Shown one piece after another: positions 1 through 8,383 of a stretch of 64,000 nt of DNA. The notes below the pieces were generated by a model. It was not told the origin of the DNA and ran no database searches. It saw only the letters and a program-made list of their open reading frames with translations. Source of the stretch: Bog-756 sp963699085 (GTDB lineage Bacteria > Actinomycetota > Acidimicrobiia > Acidimicrobiales > RAAP-2); contig CAVOTH010000003.1 in the NCBI GenBank assembly GCA_963699085.1, positions 186,001-250,000 of the forward strand. The letters run 5' to 3'. Positions within the stretch are counted from its first letter, which is position 1, and every line of letters starts with the position of its first letter. A program made the translations under genes and the position numbers.

Positions 1-185
1 CGGACCCCGAACAAGGCGGCCACCTGGTCTCTTGCCTCCTCGAGGGCCGCTCGAACCATGCGCCCTTCCGTGTGCACCCGACCGGGATCGGCGGTGATGC
101 CGAGCGCGTCCCATTCCGCCATGGCGCTCCTGGCCTCAGGTCGGAGCGGCGTCGTGGAAGCGTGGTCAAGGTAGTGGCGAGCCAC
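1..185 (-). CDS. Cysteine desulfurase, N-terminal part (runs off the window)
   Basis: Only the first 61 residues or so are present, read leftward from a GTG at 185. The start region reads MARHYLDHASTTPLRPEA, the usual opening of NifS/IscS-class PLP-dependent cysteine desulfurases, followed by the family's GRVHTEGR segment. These enzymes take sulfur from L-cysteine for Fe-S clusters and tRNA thiolation. The gene begins 9 nt after the stop of the SufR-type regulator and has no clear Shine-Dalgarno sequence, so the two are probably one transcript. The PLP lysine and catalytic cysteine lie outside the window, so class (IscS or SufS) cannot be settled. Confidence 0.88.
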   Translation of the reverse strand, partial: MARHYLDHASTTPLRPEARSAMAEWDALGITADPGRVHTEGRMVRAALEEARDQVAALFGV

Positions 186-194
186 GGTCGCCGG

Positions 195-941
195 TCAGAC
201 CACGGCGGCGCAGGAGTCGTCGCCCTTGGCGCGGGACGACGACAGGACCACCGGCACGACCGCAGGGTCGTCGCCGCAGAGCCCGGCCAACAGACCCTTC
301 ACCATGCCCCGGTCGACCGCGCACAGCACCGGGTACTGGGACGCCGCTTCGCCGAAGGGGCAGTTGTCGGCGACCACGGCGGTGGTCGCGCCCTGGTCCT
401 CGGCATGGGCGGCGAAACCGTGCGCGGTCAAGGTGTCGGCGATGGCGTGCATGGCCGTGCGCAGCGAGCGCTGCCCGTCACCGGGCGACATCTGCCCGGC
501 GAGCTCCCGCCCGTACTCCTCTCCGACCCGTTCGGCCATGCCTTCGGCGGCCTGGGGCCCGAGCATCTGGAGGGCCTCTTGGAGCAGCAGTACCAACAGA
601 TCGTCACGGCGGGTCAGAAGATCGAGAGTGGGATCGTTGCCGATGGCCCGGAAGCGCTTGGAGGGCCGACCGGCCCCGTGGCCGGGGGACCGTTCCATGG
701 TGATTTCGACGTAACCGCCCGCGGCCAGGCGCTCCAGGTGGTGGCGGGCCACGTTTGTATGCAGCGAGAAGTGGCCGGCCACTTCGGAGGAGGTCGCCCC
801 CGGATTGGACCGGACGAACAGGTAGATCTCGCGTCGTGTCGGGTCACCGAAGGCAGATGTGACGGCGGTCACCGCCGCGGCGAACTGGCTGTCCGAGTCG
901 GAGGTGGCAACGGCCACGGGGCTGTCCGGGTCGGGCTGCAC
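195..941 (-). CDS. sufR: SufR-like Fe-S-sensing transcriptional regulator
   Basis: About 248 residues. The N-terminal part carries a winged helix of ArsR/DeoR type (FGDPTRREIYLFV, then HTNVARHHLERLAAGGYV). The C-terminal part has a cysteine cluster (NCPF, then C after 12 residues, then C after 14, then a late C), which resembles the cluster-binding region of SufR. SufR represses suf/isc genes when its Fe-S cluster is loaded. It lies directly upstream of a cysteine desulfurase and divergent from mrp, consistent with an Fe-S biogenesis locus. The frame stays open to 974, but I prefer GTG 941 because a TACACT hexamer sits 7 nt before it and would fall inside the longer protein. Confidence 0.8.
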   Translation of the reverse strand: MQPDPDSPVAVATSDSDSQFAAAVTAVTSAFGDPTRREIYLFVRSNPGATSSEVAGHFSLHTNVARHHLERLAAGGYVEITMERSPGHGAGRPSKRFRAIGNDPTLDLLTRRDDLLVLLLQEALQMLGPQAAEGMAERVGEEYGRELAGQMSPGDGQRSLRTAMHAIADTLTAHGFAAHAEDQGATTAVVADNCPFGEAASQYPVLCAVDRGMVKGLLAGLCGDDPAVVPVVLSSSRAKGDDSCAAVV

Positions 942-948
942 GTCCCCT

Positions 949-954
949 AGTGTA
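949..954 (-). promoter_or_regulatory. -10 hexamer of sufR, leaderless
   Basis: TACACT on the minus strand, 7 nt before GTG 941. This spacing puts the transcription start at or next to the start codon. It is inferred from spacing only. Confidence 0.5.
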
Positions 955-988
955 CCGGTGACGCCGATTTCCATTCAGGAGAACCCCC

Positions 989-2180
989 ATGTCCATCGAC
1001 GAGTCCCAGGTCGCAGCAGCGGTTGCGCACGTGGTCGACCCAGAGCTGCGCCGCCCATTGGGGGAGTTGGGCATGGTCGGCTCGGTCCGGACGAAGCGCA
1101 AGAGGGCCACGGTCGAGCTCGCCCTACCGGTTGCCATCTATCCCCAGGTCGACGAGCTCGAGTCCCGGGTGCGGGCGGCAGTAGCTGCCCTCGGCGGGGT
1201 CGACGAGGTCATTGTGAGCACCGTCGTCATGGAAGAGGCACCGCGGGCCCGCCTGCGGATGCTGCTCCGCGGGGATGCCGTCGAGGGTGGGGTCATGCAC
1301 GCCGCTGACGATGGTCACGACCACGGCCATGACCACGGAGGGGGCCACGCCGGGGCACTCGGACATGAGGAGGGCCGGTCCAACAAGTTCATGGAGCCCC
1401 GCTCGAAGACACGTATCCTCGGAATCTCGTCCGGTAAGGGTGGCGTGGGTAAGTCCTCCGTCACGGTGAACCTGGCGGTCGCGCTGTCCCGCGCCGGCTA
1501 CGACGTCGGCATCCTGGATGCCGACGTCTACGGATTCTCCGTGCCGAAGATGCTGGGTGTGCGCACTGATCCCCTGATCATCGGCGACCTGGTGGTGCCG
1601 CCGACGGCGAACGGAGTCCGCTGCCTGTCGATGGGATTCTTCGTGGCCGATGACACCCCGGTCATCTGGAGGGGGCCGATGCTCCACAAGGCCCTCGAAC
1701 AGTTCCTGGTCGACGCCTACTGGGGCGAGCCCGACTTCCTGCTCATCGACATGCCCCCGGGCACCGGAGACGTGACCCTGTCACTGGGCCAGTATCTGAC
1801 CAAGACCGAGGTCTTTGTCGTCACCACTCCCCAGCCTGCCGCCCAACGAGTGGCACAGCGCTCGGCGTATGCGGCCCGCAAGTTGAAACTGGCCGTGCGA
1901 GGGGTCATCGAGAACATGAGCTGGTTCACCGGCGATGACGGGACCCGTTACGAGCTGTTCGGAAGTGGCGGGGGCAGGCAGCTGTCCGAGGACCTCGGCG
2001 TGCCGCTTCTGGGCACGGTGCCCCTGGTGCCCGCGCTACGCGAAGGGAGCCGACGAAGGCGTGCCCATCGTGGTGTCCGACCCCGACGGCGAGGCCTCTG
2101 TCGAGTTCGTCCGGTTGGCCACGACCATCGCCGGACTGGGCCCGGCCCGTGTCTACCGACGGGAATTGACCGTCAAGTAG
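989..2180 (+). CDS. mrp: Mrp/NBP35-type Fe-S cluster carrier ATPase (frameshifted)
   Basis: Reconstructed length is about 396 residues. A DUF59/MIP18 domain (about 1-90) is followed by a histidine-rich linker (seven His between residues 104 and 126) and a deviant-Walker P-loop SGKGGVGKS near 148-156. Further family motifs are DADVYGFSVPKMLG, MPPGTGD and ENMSWF. Mrp proteins hold and transfer Fe-S clusters using ATP. The CxxC found in many homologues after ENMS is replaced by TGDDG. SD AGGAG precedes ATG 989. A likely extra G in the GGG at 2045-2047 shifts the frame; the correct tail (EGADEGVPIVVSDPDGEA) then continues to 2180. It is divergent from sufR with 47 nt between the starts. Confidence 0.9.
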
Positions 2181-2221
2181 AACCTGGGCGGCGGACGGAC
2201 CTGGGAGCGCCGGCCGATTCC

Positions 2222-2282
2222 CTGACACCCCGGGTGATGCCGGGTGATGTCGGGTGATGTCGGGTGATGCCGGGGGTGTCAG
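2222..2282. repeat. Inverted repeat with four 10-bp tandem copies in its loop
   Basis: Four copies of cgggtgatg(c/t) occupy 2231-2270. They are flanked by a perfect 10-bp inverted repeat, ctgacacccc at 2222-2231 against 2273-2282. The structure lies between the convergent ends of mrp and the lipid methyltransferase and overlaps the latter's stop codon. It could act as a bidirectional terminator, but there is no U-tract. Confidence 0.6.
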
Positions 2283-3643
2283 CCCCAGTTCGCTCGGGTG
2301 CGGGGCATGCCACTCGACCCGTCGGGGCCGGGGACGACGCCCAGCACCTGGTGGACGGCGATCCCCCCGTCGTCGAACCCGATGGCCGACCCCGCCATGT
2401 AGAGGCGCCAGATGTCGGCCCGTGGCCTTCCGACCAGAGCCACTGCCTCGTCCCAGTGGGCCTCGAGATTGGCCACCCAGCAGTGGAGGGTCTGCGAGTA
2501 GTGCTCGCGTAACGACTCGACGTCACGCACTTCGAAACCGGCCTTCTCCATGGCCAGGAGGACCTGGCCGACGTCGATCAGCTCGCCGTCGGGGAAGACA
2601 TAGCGGCCGATGAAGGTGCGCGGGCCGAGCCGCGATCCACCAGGCGAGGAAATGGCGTGGTTGAGCAGACGCCCGGTCGGCACGAGCAGGTTCCGCAGGG
2701 TTTCGAAGTACTGGGCGGTCCGCGCGGTACCCACGTGCTCGAACATACCGATCGACGAGATGGCGTCGAACTGCTCGCCCCGGAGGTCGCGGTAGTCCTG
2801 GAAGCGGATCTCGATCGAGTCCTCTAGCCCGGCGGCACGGACACGCGATTGCGCCTTGTCCACCTGCTCGCGGCTGAGGGCGATTCCGACGACCCGGGCT
2901 CCGTGATGGCGGGCGGCGTGAATGGCCATGGACCCCCACCCACACCCGACGTCGAGCAGTCGGGATCCCGGGCGCTCGGGCAGGCCCAGCTTGGCGCAGA
3001 CCAGCTCGTGCTTGGCCGCCTGTGCCTCCTCGAGCGTGGTCGCCGGAGTGACGAAACGCGCGCAGGAGTAGGTCCAACTCGGCCCGAGGACGAGCTCATA
3101 GAAGTCGTTGCCGACGTCGTAGTGGTGGCTGATGGCCCGGGCGTCGCGGGCCGGAGAATGAAGGCGACCAGCCGGACGGGCTTCGTCGGGCGGCGGAGGG
3201 AGCGGTGCGCCGAACGCACCGAGACTGCGTGCGGCGCGCACAGTGGCCGCCAGTGCACGGGGTTCGATCCGCCGGAGATTCGCAGGCGACGCGTCGCGCA
3301 GGGCCATGAGCACTTCGAAGACGTCGCCTTCCACCGAGAGGTCGCCGGCGACGAAGGCCCGCGAGACGCCGAGCTCACCCGGGGCCCACATGATGCGCCG
3401 CAGGGCATCCGGCGAATGCACCACGATCGCGCCAACGGCATCGTCGGGCCCGAGGGCGCTTCCGTCCCAGAATACGAACCGGACAGGTGCGGCGGGTCCC
3501 GCCAGGGCATTCAGCAACGGAGCGAACGAGGATGCTGCATCATCGGGTGGAGTGCCCGCACCGGGCTCAGTGCCCGATGAATGATCGACACGATTTTGAT
3601 CCGCGTGTTCCCTGATCTGATCGGTCTGTTCCCGGATGACCAT
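2279..3643 (-). CDS. Cyclopropane-fatty-acyl-phospholipid synthase family methyltransferase
   Basis: 454 residues. The core carries SAM motif I (LLDVGCGWGSMAIHAA) and the family signatures ISHHYDVGNDFYELVLGPSWTYSCA, split here only by description, and SIGMFEHVG. The family transfers a methyl or methylene group from SAM to the double bonds of membrane fatty acyl chains. The start is ATG 3643, with a strong AAGGAGGT 4 nt upstream. The first roughly 40 residues are hydrophilic and poorly conserved, followed by the DUF7884-like N-terminal part (RFVFWDGSALGPDDAVGAI) seen in many CFA synthases. It faces mrp tail to tail. Whether the product is a cyclopropane, a methyl branch or another modification cannot be told from sequence. 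Confidence 0.88.
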   Translation of the reverse strand: MVIREQTDQIREHADQNRVDHSSGTEPGAGTPPDDAASSFAPLLNALAGPAAPVRFVFWDGSALGPDDAVGAIVVHSPDALRRIMWAPGELGVSRAFVAGDLSVEGDVFEVLMALRDASPANLRRIEPRALAATVRAARSLGAFGAPLPPPPDEARPAGRLHSPARDARAISHHYDVGNDFYELVLGPSWTYSCARFVTPATTLEEAQAAKHELVCAKLGLPERPGSRLLDVGCGWGSMAIHAARHHGARVVGIALSREQVDKAQSRVRAAGLEDSIEIRFQDYRDLRGEQFDAISSIGMFEHVGTARTAQYFETLRNLLVPTGRLLNHAISSPGGSRLGPRTFIGRYVFPDGELIDVGQVLLAMEKAGFEVRDVESLREHYSQTLHCWVANLEAHWDEAVALVGRPRADIWRLYMAGSAIGFDDGGIAVHQVLGVVPGPDGSSGMPRTRANWG

Positions 3644-3778
3644 GGTGACCTCCTTCACCTTCGTCCCCCCCGACATCGGTGAGTGTATGGGCCGAACAGG
3701 ATCGGCCCAACACCGAACCGACGGTCTCCCCGGGGTGGCACGTGAGTAGGGTCTTTCCGGGCCTGTGGCCGGCGATGT

Positions 3779-3784
3779 CAGAAT
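3779..3784 (+). promoter_or_regulatory. Possible -10 hexamer of yccF, leaderless
   Basis: CAGAAT lies 6 nt before GTG 3791, and no Shine-Dalgarno sequence is visible. The hexamer departs from TANNNT at position 1. Confidence 0.35.
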
Positions 3785-3790
3785 GACGTC

Positions 3791-4189
3791 GTGAAGACCG
3801 TGCTCAATATCCTCTGGCTCGTCCTGTGCGGCTTCTGGCTGGCCATCGGCTACGTCCTCGCCGGCGTGGTGATGTGCATCCTCATCATCACCATTCCGTT
3901 CGGGATCGCCAGCTTCCGGTTGGCCGCATTCACCCTCTGGCCGTTCGGGCGCACCCTGGTGCCCAAATCGGGTGCCGGAGCCGGATCCTTCATCGGCAAC
4001 GTGCTGTGGTTCCTCCTGGCCGGGTTGTGGATGGCTATCGCCCACGTCGTCACCGGGGTACTGCTGTGCCTGACGATCATCGGCATCCCGCTCGGAATCG
4101 CCGACTTCAAGCTGGCGGCGGCAGCCATCGCGCCGCTCGGTAAGGAGATCGTCGCCACTGACGACCCGCGAGCGTTCTACCGGAGTTAG
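3791..4189 (+). CDS. YccF-domain inner-membrane protein
   Basis: 132 residues, GTG start. Two similar halves each have a hydrophobic hairpin followed by a PFGIASFRLAAFTLWPFGR or PLGIADFKLAAAAIAPLGK segment, the duplicated YccF (DUF307) domain. About four transmembrane helices are expected. The molecular function of YccF proteins is not established. It stands alone, divergent from the lipid methyltransferase, with 147 nt between the starts. Confidence 0.88.
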   Translation: MKTVLNILWLVLCGFWLAIGYVLAGVVMCILIITIPFGIASFRLAAFTLWPFGRTLVPKSGAGAGSFIGNVLWFLLAGLWMAIAHVVTGVLLCLTIIGIPLGIADFKLAAAAIAPLGKEIVATDDPRAFYRS

Positions 4190-4813
4190 GGCTGCCTGGA
4201 CGTTCGTCGGCGACATCCCTCCGAGGATGGTCACTCCCCGTCGCGTAACGGATGTACTCGCAATTTCGTTCTCTCACGTATGTACGCCGGCCCCTTTCCA
4301 TCAAACTCGTTCAGGTCGGTCAGTCGAAGGATCCACGTCCTTGGGCTGGCCGCCCAGGTACCGGCTCAGGTCGTCGTCAACCGTCAACTCGGCGAATCTT
4401 CCGCATCTACGGACCGGTCGACAATCGCGATGCCCGATTCGACCGGAATCAGGACGCGAGAACAGGGGCACAGGACGGTGGGCATGTTGACGGCGGGCAT
4501 GTTGGAGGGCTGGAGAAAGTTGAAGGAACGAGCGGTCCCGGAGGTCTGGCCTCCGGTCCGGTGACCCGGGCGATCATGGTCGACCCGCCGACGAGGCTGG
4601 CACGACACGGATGGTTCGAGCCCTCAGGAGATCGGGGAGCGAGCAGCCCTCTGAATCGTTGCGAATCGCAATTGATCAAATGGAAGGTGACGGAATCCGG
4701 CCGGACGACCTGGTTGCTCAGTGCGACCTGGAGCGACTGAGGCCATCACGCATTGGGGCCGAAGGGGCATGTCCGGGCGCGATCAGCGTCGGTCAACGTG
4801 GCAGGGAGAGGGC
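4190..4813. other. Intergenic region of about 620 bp without a recognisable gene
   Basis: Short open frames exist on both strands, but none resembles a known family or has a convincing start. No tRNA, clear terminator or repeat was seen. It may hold the promoter of the sigma factor that follows. Confidence 0.5.
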
Positions 4814-5413
4814 GTGAGGGAGTTCAAGACGACATTGCGCGCTGCACAGCGTGGTGACGAAGAGGCGTTCGCCCGACTCTGGCGCGAGTGCCAACCGAGC
4901 CTTCTTCGTTACCTCACGGTCAAATCGACGACCGAAGCCGAAGACCTCGCCGCGGATATCTGGCTGAAGGTGGCACGGGCGCTACCGACCTTCAAAGGGG
5001 ACGAACGCGGCTTCCGCTCTTGGCTGTTCACAACGGCGCGCCGTCGGGCGACCGACTGGTACCGGTGGAGCGACCGCTGCCCGGAGTGGATCGAGGAGTC
5101 GACACTGGTCTCGTTGCCGGCGATGGATTCGGTCGAGTCGGAGATCACCGAGCGGTCCCAGACCGATGTCGCCGTGGCCATGATCCGCACGCTTCCGGTT
5201 GACCAGGCCGAAGCGGTCATGCTTCGTGTCGTTGCCGATCTGGAGGTGGCCCAGGTCGCGGAGATCATGGGTCGGACTCCGGGGTCGGTCCGGGTCCTGT
5301 GCCACCGCGGGCTCAAGCGGCTCGAGCGTCGGCTCGGTTGGCCGGCGGTGGATCTCGGGTCTTGTGCGCCTCCTCGGGTCGTGCCACGAACCTCCTGGCA
5401 ACAAAATGGGTAA
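4814..5413 (+). CDS. ECF-family RNA polymerase sigma factor
   Basis: 199 residues from GTG 4814, with a GGGAGAGGG stretch just upstream. Region 2 is visible as DEEAFARLWRECQPSLLRYL followed by AEDLAADIWLKVARAL and FRSWLFTTARRRATDWYR. Region 4 is TLPVDQAEAVMLRVVADLEVA followed by VAEIMGRTPGSVRVLCHRGLKRL. ECF sigma factors direct polymerase to a small regulon. No anti-sigma gene with a zinc finger or membrane segment is seen next to it, so control must be by another route. The next gene encodes a secreted peptidase and could be a target, but this is conjecture. The frame remains open upstream to 4721, but that stretch has no homology-like sequence. Confidence 0.9.
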   Translation: MREFKTTLRAAQRGDEEAFARLWRECQPSLLRYLTVKSTTEAEDLAADIWLKVARALPTFKGDERGFRSWLFTTARRRATDWYRWSDRCPEWIEESTLVSLPAMDSVESEITERSQTDVAVAMIRTLPVDQAEAVMLRVVADLEVAQVAEIMGRTPGSVRVLCHRGLKRLERRLGWPAVDLGSCAPPRVVPRTSWQQNG

Positions 5414-5828
5414 TCCCTGGCCTGTCCATCCGGTCGGGTCGGAACTCGAATCCGCGCCCCTGGTGGGACTTTCGGACCTTCTGGCTGGTGCCCGCGGACC
5501 GGGTCAGCCCTACGAACTCTGGGACGAGTCTGGCTTTCGGGCGTCCTATGCACATGTGGCCCGGACATGGTCCAGTGGGTGCCGGCGATCTGATCGGACG
5601 ATGCCGACGAATGCTCTGACCTGTGTCCAGTGCTTGGCGGAGGCAACCACCCCTCCCGCCGTCGGATTGCGATGCCCACGGCAGTCATGGCGCCCCCGGC
5701 GTTCTCGACCGGTCACATCCGGGCAGGGGCGACGTGCCCGGATGTGCGGCACGGATACAGACATCGATAGGCACAGCGACGAACGACCGCAGTGACAATG
5801 GGGGCGACGACGTGAGACGATGGATCCG
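5414..5828. other. Intergenic region of about 415 bp
   Basis: No gene was recognised. The last bases contain GACGAT (5816-5821), a possible -10 hexamer 7 nt before ATG 5829. Confidence 0.4.
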
Positions 5829-6722
5829 ATGACGAACGGGGGCCGACGGCGCAGGGGGGCGTCGCAGCGAAGGATCGCGGCCGCGGTGGTTGCGGCATTG
5901 GTCGTTCCTGTGGCGCTCGGGGCATCGGTCGCACTGTCGTCCCAGCCGGTATCGGCCCAACGAGGCGTTTCGTCGGCTGCGTCTGTCCCGGACGGCAGAC
6001 GATCCGCTCCCAACCAGCTGTTCGAAACCGGACCGAGGAGCGGCGCCGGCACCTCCAACTCACTGAACTGGGCTGGTTACGCCGTGACCGGTACCCCGGT
6101 GACCAGCGTCGCCGGTACGTGGGTCGAGCCCTCGGTGCCATGCCCGGGAAACAAGGTCGAACAGGCCGCCTTCTGGGTCGGGATCGACGGCTTTGCCCCG
6201 ACGGACCCGACGGTACAGCAGATCGGCACGGACTCAGACTGCACCAAGAAGGTGAAGAAGGTGCCAGGTGCCCCGAGCTACTACGCCTGGTACGAGATGT
6301 ACCCGGCAGGGCTCGTCGTGCTTCCGACCGGTACCTACCCGGTCTCCCCCGGCAACGTGATGTCGGCGAGTGTCACCGTCTCCGGTGGCAGCTACACCCT
6401 TTCCCTCTCCGATGCCGGGCACTGGAACTACTCGACGACTCAGGCCGCAGGGAGTACCACGCCACTGAATTCCTCGGCGGAGTGGATCACCGAGGCACCG
6501 ACCTTGTGCGTGTCGAGCAAATGCAAGGTGGTGCCATTATCCGACTTCGGAACGGTGCCGTTCAGTGGGGCGACGGTCAACGGGCTCGCCGTGAATGGCA
6601 CCGGACTCACCGACAATCTCATAACCATGACCAAGACTCTGAAGGGGAAGTCAGTTTTGGCTTCGACCTCGGCGCTCACCGGCGCAGGCCAGTCGTTCAC
6701 CGTCACCTGGCATGCACTCTGA
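5829..6722 (+). CDS. Secreted glutamic peptidase (G1/eqolisin family)
   Basis: About 297 residues. A basic N-terminus and a hydrophobic stretch (IAAAVVAALVVPVALGASVAL) ending near VSAQ form a signal peptide. The mature part has the G1 signatures SLNWAGYAV, AFWVGIDGF, VQQIGTD, YYAWYEMYP and SAEWITEAP. By comparison with scytalidoglutamic peptidase, the catalytic pair would be the Gln in QQIG and the Glu in SAEW. Such enzymes cleave proteins at acid pH outside the cell. Two in-frame ATGs exist (5820 and 5829). I chose 5829 because GACGAT sits 7 nt before it, but 5820 remains possible. Confidence 0.87.
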   Translation: MTNGGRRRRGASQRRIAAAVVAALVVPVALGASVALSSQPVSAQRGVSSAASVPDGRRSAPNQLFETGPRSGAGTSNSLNWAGYAVTGTPVTSVAGTWVEPSVPCPGNKVEQAAFWVGIDGFAPTDPTVQQIGTDSDCTKKVKKVPGAPSYYAWYEMYPAGLVVLPTGTYPVSPGNVMSASVTVSGGSYTLSLSDAGHWNYSTTQAAGSTTPLNSSAEWITEAPTLCVSSKCKVVPLSDFGTVPFSGATVNGLAVNGTGLTDNLITMTKTLKGKSVLASTSALTGAGQSFTVTWHAL

Positions 6723-6776
6723 ACCGGGCATGGCCTCTGACCAGCGTCGAGGCGGTCCCAGGTCCATCGCCCACGC

Positions 6777-7985
6777 TCAGTTCCGCCCGGCCACCCCTAT
6801 GCCCACAGGCAGCTTGGCCGGATCCCAGCCGAGGAGGGCGACCGCCTGGGAGAAGGCGAAACGGTCGGTCATTCCGGCCACGTAGGCGACGGCGGCCCGG
6901 ACCGCTCCAGGCTCGCCTCCGCTGAGCCCGAGATCGCCGGGTCCCGACTGCGGGATGAGGTGGGGACGGTCCCCGAAGTGCTCGACCAGAGCCCGGAGCA
7001 CGGCCACGACGGCCTCGCCCTGGACCACCGAACTCGGTCGGAGGTAGATGTGCTCGTAGTTGCTGGCCCGGAAGGCCGCCAGTGCCTCAGCCTCGCGATC
7101 GGCCATGCCGATCCTTCCGGTGGCCAGGATGGTCGACACCAGCGAATCGATGAAGGTCCCGAGTTGGCGGCCCCGACGACTACCGCACCGCTCGAGGACG
7201 ATGGGAGGGAGCGCCGCCGGAGTAACGATTCCGCTGCGCACGGCATCCTCGAAATCGTGGCAGACGTAGGCGATCCGATCGGCCCAGCTGACCACCTCGC
7301 CCTCGGGCGTGGCCGGCGCGGGCCGTGACCACGAGTGGTTGCGGATGCCGTCGAGCGTCTCCTTGCACAGATTCAGCGACGCCAGCGATACGTCCGCCCC
7401 CCATGGAGCGTGATCGAATCCACCCTCGACGAACGGCGTGAGCGCGTCCTCGCTGGCATGCCCGCCGGGACCGTGGCCGCAGTCATGGCCCAGAGCGATG
7501 GCCTCGGTGAGAGCCACATTGAGCCGGCAGGCCCGGGCAATGCCCACTGCCACCTGGGCGACCTCGAGGGCATGGGTCAGCCTGGTGCGCTGGTGGTCAT
7601 CGGGGAACACGAAGACCTGGGTCTTTCCGGCCAGCCGACGGAACGATGGCGCGTGCAGGATCCTGTCGCGGTCACGCTCGAAGCAGGTCCTCCACTGGTC
7701 CGGCTCCTCGGGTCGGGCACGGTTGCCGGCGCCTGACGCACGGGTCGCTCCGGGGGCCAACTGGGCCCGCTCGAGATCCTCCCGAGCGACGCGGTCGAAG
7801 CCGTCCGACCGTCCCCCCGCCCCGGTGGTGGCCCGACTGTCCCGATGAGCGACGGTCACCCCGTCACCGGCGTGGCCGGCCATGGTCGCCACCCATATCC
7901 GGTTCCGCTCGGTCTCCCACGGCCTGGAGTTCGGCTCTTTCCCGTCGCCGCTCCCTGTGCCCGCACCTGGAGTATCGCCATCCAT
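6777..7985 (-). CDS. dgt: dGTPase-like HD-domain triphosphohydrolase
   Basis: 402 residues. The C-terminal two thirds carry the family features WRTCFERDRDRILHAPSFRRLAGKTQVF, THALEVAQVA and the metal-binding GHDCGHGPGGHASE motif, with a further HD-type segment WADRIAYVCHDFEDA. The family hydrolyses dGTP or other dNTPs to the nucleoside and triphosphate. The first roughly 85 residues are low complexity and not conserved. I chose ATG 7985 over an in-frame upstream start at 8003 because CACACT (7992-7997) lies 6 nt before it. The actinobacterial partner dnaG is not in the window. Confidence 0.85.
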   Translation of the reverse strand: MDGDTPGAGTGSGDGKEPNSRPWETERNRIWVATMAGHAGDGVTVAHRDSRATTGAGGRSDGFDRVAREDLERAQLAPGATRASGAGNRARPEEPDQWRTCFERDRDRILHAPSFRRLAGKTQVFVFPDDHQRTRLTHALEVAQVAVGIARACRLNVALTEAIALGHDCGHGPGGHASEDALTPFVEGGFDHAPWGADVSLASLNLCKETLDGIRNHSWSRPAPATPEGEVVSWADRIAYVCHDFEDAVRSGIVTPAALPPIVLERCGSRRGRQLGTFIDSLVSTILATGRIGMADREAEALAAFRASNYEHIYLRPSSVVQGEAVVAVLRALVEHFGDRPHLIPQSGPGDLGLSGGEPGAVRAAVAYVAGMTDRFAFSQAVALLGWDPAKLPVGIGVAGRN

Positions 7986-7991
7986 GACGCC

Positions 7992-7997
7992 AGTGTG
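7992..7997 (-). promoter_or_regulatory. -10 hexamer of dgt, leaderless
   Basis: CACACT on the minus strand, 6 nt before ATG 7985. No Shine-Dalgarno sequence is visible. Confidence 0.4.
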
Positions 7998-8098
7998 CCC
8001 CATGGGCGCGACGTCGGGACGACCGGGTCCTGTGGGGTTGTATCGTCAAGGTGACCGGGCGGTCCCACCGACCGCCGGGTTCGAGAGGAGCGTGCCAG

Positions 8099-8335
8099 GT
8101 GGACGTACGTATCGGGATCGTGCAGTCGATGAAGGAGCTCGACGTCGAGTTGCCCGACGATACTGACCGAGACAAGGTCCTGGCCGACATCGAGGAAGCA
8201 CTCGGTGAAGAGGGCAAGATCCTCTGGTTGACCGACCGCAAGGGCCGCCAGGTCGGGGTTCCGGTGGCCAAGATCGCCTATATCGAGCTGGACCCCCCGT
8301 TGACCGATCGCCGGGTCGGGTTCGGGATCTCCTGA
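8099..8335 (+). CDS. DUF3107 protein
   Basis: 78 residues from GTG 8099, with AGGAG about 9 nt upstream. The sequence VRIGIVQSMKELDVELPDD ... LWLTDRKGRQVGVPVAKIAYIELDP matches the short actinobacterial DUF3107 family, which has no established function. It precedes two ArsA/Get3-like ATPase genes in the same direction. Confidence 0.85.
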   Translation: MDVRIGIVQSMKELDVELPDDTDRDKVLADIEEALGEEGKILWLTDRKGRQVGVPVAKIAYIELDPPLTDRRVGFGIS

Positions 8336-8383
8336 TTCCACGCCTTCCCTCATTGGAACCTGCCACCGCGAGGACCTGGCGGC

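Noticed and set aside
72..950. Long plus-strand frame opposite sufR
   Set aside because: It is antisense to a well supported regulator gene, and its translation is the Arg/Gly/His-rich type that high-GC antisense frames give. Many similar frames across the window were left out for the same reason.
3644..4234. N-terminal extension of the lipid methyltransferase to 651 residues
   Set aside because: ATG 3643 has a strong Shine-Dalgarno sequence. The extension runs through the promoter region and is antisense to the YccF gene.
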